Origin: an uncultured Alphaproteobacteria bacterium | Lineage (GTDB): Bacteria; Pseudomonadota; Alphaproteobacteria; HIMB59; GCA-002718135 | Length of the DNA: 64,000 nt | Direction of reading: 5' to 3' | Assembly (NCBI GenBank): GCA_902541215.1 | Contig: CACBPV010000003.1 | Location: 1 to 64,000 of the forward strand | In this document: positions 60,241-64,000 of the stretch, one piece after another | How the letters are laid out: each line of letters opens with the position of its first letter | Numbering within the stretch: position 1 is the first letter of the stretch | Translations under genes and position numbers: made by a program | The notes under the pieces: model-generated | The model's database searches: none | What the model was told of the DNA's origin: nothing | The model's input: only the letters and a program-made list of their open reading frames with translations

Positions 60241-62142
60241 TTAGTTTGCCGGTGCTGTTGCAGATCCACCTGTTTTTGGAACAGATGTGGCTGGTTTTTT
60301 TGGTGTGTTTATATCATTATCAAAATCATCACGAGTTGGCTTTATACCTTTAATTAAATCTTTAATTTCATCACCTGATAATGTTTCATACTCTAAAAGC
60401 CCTTTAGCAACTATATGCAGTTCTTCGATATTATCTTGAAGAATTTTTCTACAATTATTTTCAGCCTCTTCTGCAAGAGATCTTACTTCTTCATCAATTA
60501 ATTTTGCTGTAGAGTCAGATAAATTTTTTGATTGTGCAACAGAATGCCCAAGGAAAACCTCCTCGCTATCACTGTTATATCTCAAACGACCTAATTTTTC
60601 ACTCATCCCCCATTCGGTAATCATTTTTTTTGATAGATTTGTTACCATTTGTATATCGCTTGCTGCACCATTTGTAATTTTATCTTTACCAAAAATCATC
60701 TCTTCTGCAATTCTGCCCCCAGTAGCTATTAATAAATGCGCTTTCATTTGATCTTTTCGCATAGACAACTGATCCTTTTCAGGAAGTCTCATAACCATAC
60801 CTAAGGCTCTACCTCTCGGTATTATTGTCGCTTTATGTATCGGATCGGAAGCTGGTGAGTGAAGGGTTGCAACTGCATGACCAGCTTCATGGTAAGCAGT
60901 AAGTTTCTTTTCATCTTCTGACATGACCATGGATCTTTTTTCTGCACCCATCATCACTTTATCTTTAGCACTTTCAAAATCTTCAAGTGTAACCATTCTT
61001 TTATTTTTTCTAGCTGCTAATAATGCTGCTTCATTAACTAAGTTTGCTAAATCAGCTCCAGAAAAACCTGGGGTTCCCCTTGCAATAATTTTTGAGTCAA
61101 ATTTTGGTGAAACTTTAATTTTTTTAATATGAACTTTAAGTATTTTATCTCTTCCCATTACATCAGGATTATTAACTGTTATTTGACGGTCAAATCTTCC
61201 TGGTCTAAGTAAAGCTGGATCAAGAACATCAGGTCTATTTGTTGCGGCAATAATAATTACACCTGCATTAGCTTCAAACCCATCCATCTCAACAAGAAGT
61301 TGATTAAGAGTTTGTTCTCTTTCGTCATTCCCGCCACCAAGACCTGCACCACGGTGCCTTCCAACAGCGTCAATTTCATCAATAAAAACTATACAAGGTG
61401 CATTTTTTTTACCTTGATCAAACATATCTCTAACTCTACTAGCTCCAACCCCTACGAACATTTCAACAAAATCTGAACCTGAAATAGAAAAGAAAGGAAC
61501 ATTTGCTTCACCTGCAATTGCTCTTGCAAGTAATGTTTTTCCAGTACCGGGAGGGCCTACTAGAAGTGCGCCTCTTGGAATCTTACCACCTAATCTAGAA
61601 AACTTTGAAGGATCTTTTAAAAATTCAACTACTTCTTCCAATTCTTGTTTAGCTTCATCTATACCTGCTACATCGTCAAATGTAACTTTACCTACAGCCT
61701 CGTTTAATAATTTAGCTTTAGATTTACCAAAACCCATTGCTTTTCCACCACCGCCTTGCATTTGGCGCATAAAGAAGATCCAAACTCCAATTAGAAGAAG
61801 CATAGGAAACCATGAAAGTAATACACTTAGAAGTGGATGCATTGATCTTTCAGAAGGCTCAGCAGTAATTTTTACCCCACTTTCATTTAATTTATCTACC
61901 AAATTGGGATAATTGGGAACATATGTGCTAAATGATCGACCATCATTTAGAAAGCCTGTAACTGTGCTTCCATTAATATTAACTTCAGAAACATTTCCAC
62001 TTTCTGTTGCTGCTATGAAGTCAGAAAAGGATATTTTTGAAGTATTTCTATTATTAGAAGTTCCTTGGAAAAGATTGAAAAGCACAATTAAGAGCAATCC
62101 AATTATAATCCATAATACAACGTTTTTACTGATGTTTTTCAT
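60241..62142 (-). CDS. ftsH: ATP-dependent zinc metalloprotease FtsH
   Basis: Membrane AAA+ protease that degrades RpoH and other regulators in E. coli. The 633 residues have two amino-terminal helices (about 9-26 and 104-124), a small periplasmic domain between them, the AAA module with GPPGTGKT near 195, IDEIDAVG and the arginine-finger block RPGRFDRQI, and the protease domain with HEAGH near 418. The second region ([10 protein letters not shown]) is intact. The carboxyl tail is rich in Pro, Thr and Ser. It follows tilS by 51 bases. Confidence 0.98.
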   Translation of the reverse strand: MKNISKNVVLWIIIGLLLIVLFNLFQGTSNNRNTSKISFSDFIAATESGNVSEVNINGSTVTGFLNDGRSFSTYVPNYPNLVDKLNESGVKITAEPSERSMHPLLSVLLSWFPMLLLIGVWIFFMRQMQGGGGKAMGFGKSKAKLLNEAVGKVTFDDVAGIDEAKQELEEVVEFLKDPSKFSRLGGKIPRGALLVGPPGTGKTLLARAIAGEANVPFFSISGSDFVEMFVGVGASRVRDMFDQGKKNAPCIVFIDEIDAVGRHRGAGLGGGNDEREQTLNQLLVEMDGFEANAGVIIIAATNRPDVLDPALLRPGRFDRQITVNNPDVMGRDKILKVHIKKIKVSPKFDSKIIARGTPGFSGADLANLVNEAALLAARKNKRMVTLEDFESAKDKVMMGAEKRSMVMSEDEKKLTAYHEAGHAVATLHSPASDPIHKATIIPRGRALGMVMRLPEKDQLSMRKDQMKAHLLIATGGRIAEEMIFGKDKITNGAASDIQMVTNLSKKMITEWGMSEKLGRLRYNSDSEEVFLGHSVAQSKNLSDSTAKLIDEEVRSLAEEAENNCRKILQDNIEELHIVAKGLLEYETLSGDEIKDLIKGIKPTRDDFDNDINTPKKPATSVPKTGGSATAPAN

Positions 62143-62193
62143 CTATTTATTACATAGGAATTTATTATAAAAACACAATAGTTTTGTAGAAAA

Positions 62194-63165
62194 TTAAACA
62201 GTTTTTCTCAAAAATGTAAGAAAATCATCATTTTTTTTAACAATCATACCCTTAAGATTAAAATTATTAAAATTTAATTTCTTCATTTCACTTATTAAGA
62301 TTCTAGTTTTTTTTGATCGTGGCGCGTTAGATTCATAAAATAAATATTGATAAATTCTTCGTATAATATTTTCAGAATTAATTTCATTCAAATTCTTCAT
62401 ATTATCAAGACCAACAATAATTTTTTTACTATCGATCTTAATAATATTTTTAAGAAGTATCTCAAATATCATTTGAATGAAATATGGTGAATAAAAAAGA
62501 ATGCTCTCAAAATCTTTATTTATTTCTTTAATAGTTTTTTGGTCAGATTTTTTAAGAAAATTTCTTATTGTAGGACGAGTATAGTCTAAATTAAAATTTG
62601 ATGGATCATTAATATATTCTATTTTATTTTTCTTATTATAATTCAATAATGCATCTTTAGAAAAATATAAAAGTGGTCTAATAATGCAAACTTTATTATA
62701 AAGTGAGAATTCAGACATTGATTTTAAACCATAAAAGTCACTTCCAGCTATCTTTCTATTCAAAAAAGTTTCTAAATTATCATCTTTGTGATGAGCAACA
62801 AATAAATGCAAAAAATTATTTTTAATACAAAAATCTGTAAGTAAATTATAACGATTATTTCTAGCCTCATTCATACTTTTCTTACTAACATTCACTTGAT
62901 TTACAGTTAGAATTTTAGAGGTAATGTTGTTTTTATTCAAGTTGGTAGAAATATATTTGGCTTCCTGATTAGAATTTTTTCTAATACGATGATCTACAAT
63001 TAAAGCCATCAAGTTTCCTTTTTTGTATTTTACAAAAGCATTTACAAGGAATAATAATGACATGCTATCCGGACCACCTGAAACTGCTACAGCGACAGAC
63101 GGGTTTTTTTCAAAAGTATATTTTTTTTCTATGTTTTTAATGAATTCTTTATTAGTGAGCTTCAT
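62194..63165 (-). CDS. tilS: tRNA(Ile)-lysidine synthetase TilS
   Basis: Forms lysidine at position 34 of tRNA-Ile(CAU), changing its amino acid and codon. The 323 residues include the PP-loop AVAVSGGPDSMSLLFLVNAF near 25, VDHRIRKNSNQEAKY near 57 and LFVAHHKDDNLETFLNRKIA near 119. The carboxyl part is short compared with E. coli TilS (432 residues), a usual shape in alphaproteobacteria. It overlaps cpoB by four bases (ATGA). Confidence 0.94.
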   Translation of the reverse strand: MKLTNKEFIKNIEKKYTFEKNPSVAVAVSGGPDSMSLLFLVNAFVKYKKGNLMALIVDHRIRKNSNQEAKYISTNLNKNNITSKILTVNQVNVSKKSMNEARNNRYNLLTDFCIKNNFLHLFVAHHKDDNLETFLNRKIAGSDFYGLKSMSEFSLYNKVCIIRPLLYFSKDALLNYNKKNKIEYINDPSNFNLDYTRPTIRNFLKKSDQKTIKEINKDFESILFYSPYFIQMIFEILLKNIIKIDSKKIIVGLDNMKNLNEINSENIIRRIYQYLFYESNAPRSKKTRILISEMKKLNFNNFNLKGMIVKKNDDFLTFLRKTV

Positions 63166-64000
63166 TCATTATTTTCTAAGCAATTATACTCAACAATTTG
63201 TTTTTTTGTTTGAGGAATTATTTTATTTTTAGGGAAATCTATAATTAATTTTTCCATAGTTTTACAAGCCTCAACAGTTTTTTCAACTTGGTATAATGAC
63301 TGAGAAAGTTTTAAAAGCATTTCTGCAGCTTTAATACTATCTGGAAATTTTTGGAAACCTTCTGCAAATATAAGTGCTGCTTCTCTATGATTTTTTTCTA
63401 AAATATATAATTCTCCAAGCCAATAATGTGCTGAACCTGATAGTTGATTATCGGGATTATCTGCAATAAACTGCTCAAATAAAGTTTTTGCATCCTGCCA
63501 TTTTTTATCTCTAATATTATCAAATGCTACTTGGAATTGATCTTCTGGTGATAGCTCCTTCTCTTTTTCATTAGAATTTACTTCTTGATCGTTAGATACA
63601 ACCTCTTCATTTGTATCATTTGTGTTTTTTGAAATATTTAATGTTCCAAGTGTATTTTCAGTTTCAGTATCATTTAATGTATTGCTTTTTACTTCAGAAC
63701 TATCTTGTAAAACTTCATCTGTATTTACTTTTACATTATTTGAAGGAATAGATTGTAAATTGTTAATAACTATTTCTAAGTTTTCTAACTTATTAAAAAT
63801 ATCATCTAATTGAAAATACAATTCCTCTAAGTTAGACGTTAAGTTTTTTATATCATTTTCAATATCATATATTCGTAAATCAATAGCAGTAAGATTCTTT
63901 ACAAAATCATTATTTGTTTCACTAGATTGACTTGATGAACTTGAAAATACTTCTTTAGAAAGATCGGAGACTTCTCTTTGTAATCTCTCTAATTGCTGGT
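63162..64000 (-). CDS. cpoB: CpoB (YbgF), Tol-Pal-associated periplasmic protein, partial
   Basis: Open at the right edge: the ORF track starts it at a TTG at 63821, but the reading frame continues without a stop to the window end, with QQLERLQREVSDLSKEVF and further coiled-coil heptads (YDIENDIKNLTSNLEEL). So the true start is outside. The visible product has the trimeric coiled coil, an acidic and Asn-rich linker (NTNDTNEEVVSNDQEVN) and carboxyl TPR repeats (FDNIRDKKWQDAKTLFEQF and HYWLGELYILEKNHREAAL). CpoB coordinates outer-membrane constriction and peptidoglycan synthesis through Tol-Pal. The order cpoB-tilS-ftsH is common in alphaproteobacteria. Confidence 0.9.
   Translation of the reverse strand, partial: QQLERLQREVSDLSKEVFSSSSSQSSETNNDFVKNLTAIDLRIYDIENDIKNLTSNLEELYFQLDDIFNKLENLEIVINNLQSIPSNNVKVNTDEVLQDSSEVKSNTLNDTETENTLGTLNISKNTNDTNEEVVSNDQEVNSNEKEKELSPEDQFQVAFDNIRDKKWQDAKTLFEQFIADNPDNQLSGSAHYWLGELYILEKNHREAALIFAEGFQKFPDSIKAAEMLLKLSQSLYQVEKTVEACKTMEKLIIDFPKNKIIPQTKKQIVEYNCLENNE

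Overview
The window is AT-rich, densely packed bacterial DNA. Gene content and order point to an alphaproteobacterium: tuf-tRNA-Trp-secE-nusG, rluD-rpoH, pdxH-fabI-aroC, cpoB-tilS-ftsH-glmM, plant-type glutamate-cysteine ligase, TIGR02186-type protein, HisZ, and short adenylate kinase. The low GC, tiny intergenic gaps, frequent 1, 4 and 8 base overlaps and absence of mobile DNA suggest a streamlined marine lineage of the SAR11 or HIMB59/AEGEAN-169 type. I cannot fix the clade without a tree. UGA appears to be an ordinary stop. I saw no rRNA, CRISPR array, insertion sequence, prophage or origin, and no gene-free stretch longer than 300 bases.

Layout. Positions 1-5.4 kb hold the end of gabD, a ROK sugar kinase, bioY, gshB, gshA, mgtE and tRNA-Leu. 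Then come lipB and a convergent rluC-like gene. From 36.2 kb back down to about 6.1 kb on the minus strand runs one nearly unbroken gene-expression supercluster: tRNA-Tyr, tRNA-Gly, tuf, tRNA-Trp, secE, nusG, rplKAJL, rpoBC, rpsLG, fusA, the S10, spc and alpha operons, then crcB and rluC. Its regulation shows as a promoter before tRNA-Tyr, a likely L10 leader before rplJ, a hairpin between rplL and rpoB, a probable promoter before rpsL and a weaker one before rpsM. rpmD (L30) is missing from its usual place.

From 36.4 to 46.0 kb are rlmB, tRNA-Thr, a 40-residue lipoprotein too short for the ORF track, and a molybdenum or tungsten formate dehydrogenase island. The island has fdsA, a fused fdsG-fdsB, tusA-like, moeA, mobB, a tungstate-type permease, fdhD and mobA. 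Together these genes would make the bis-MGD cofactor, sulfurate it and build an NAD-linked formate dehydrogenase. From 46.0 to 49.7 kb is a probable sulfur-anion or stress membrane module: a YeiH-like protein, then a coupled cassette of TSUP permease, unknown four-helix protein, TIGR02186 protein and universal stress protein. This cassette is the least understood part of the window.

The rest (49.7-64.0 kb) is housekeeping: pyrE, a nucleotidyltransferase, pdxH, fabI, aroC, tlyA, xseB, a small membrane protein, rluD, rpoH, purA, hisZ, glmM, ftsH, tilS and the truncated end of cpoB. Every convergent pair of protein genes overlaps at the stop codons by exactly 4 or exactly 15 bases. The small membrane protein and rluD start head to head on one CATG.
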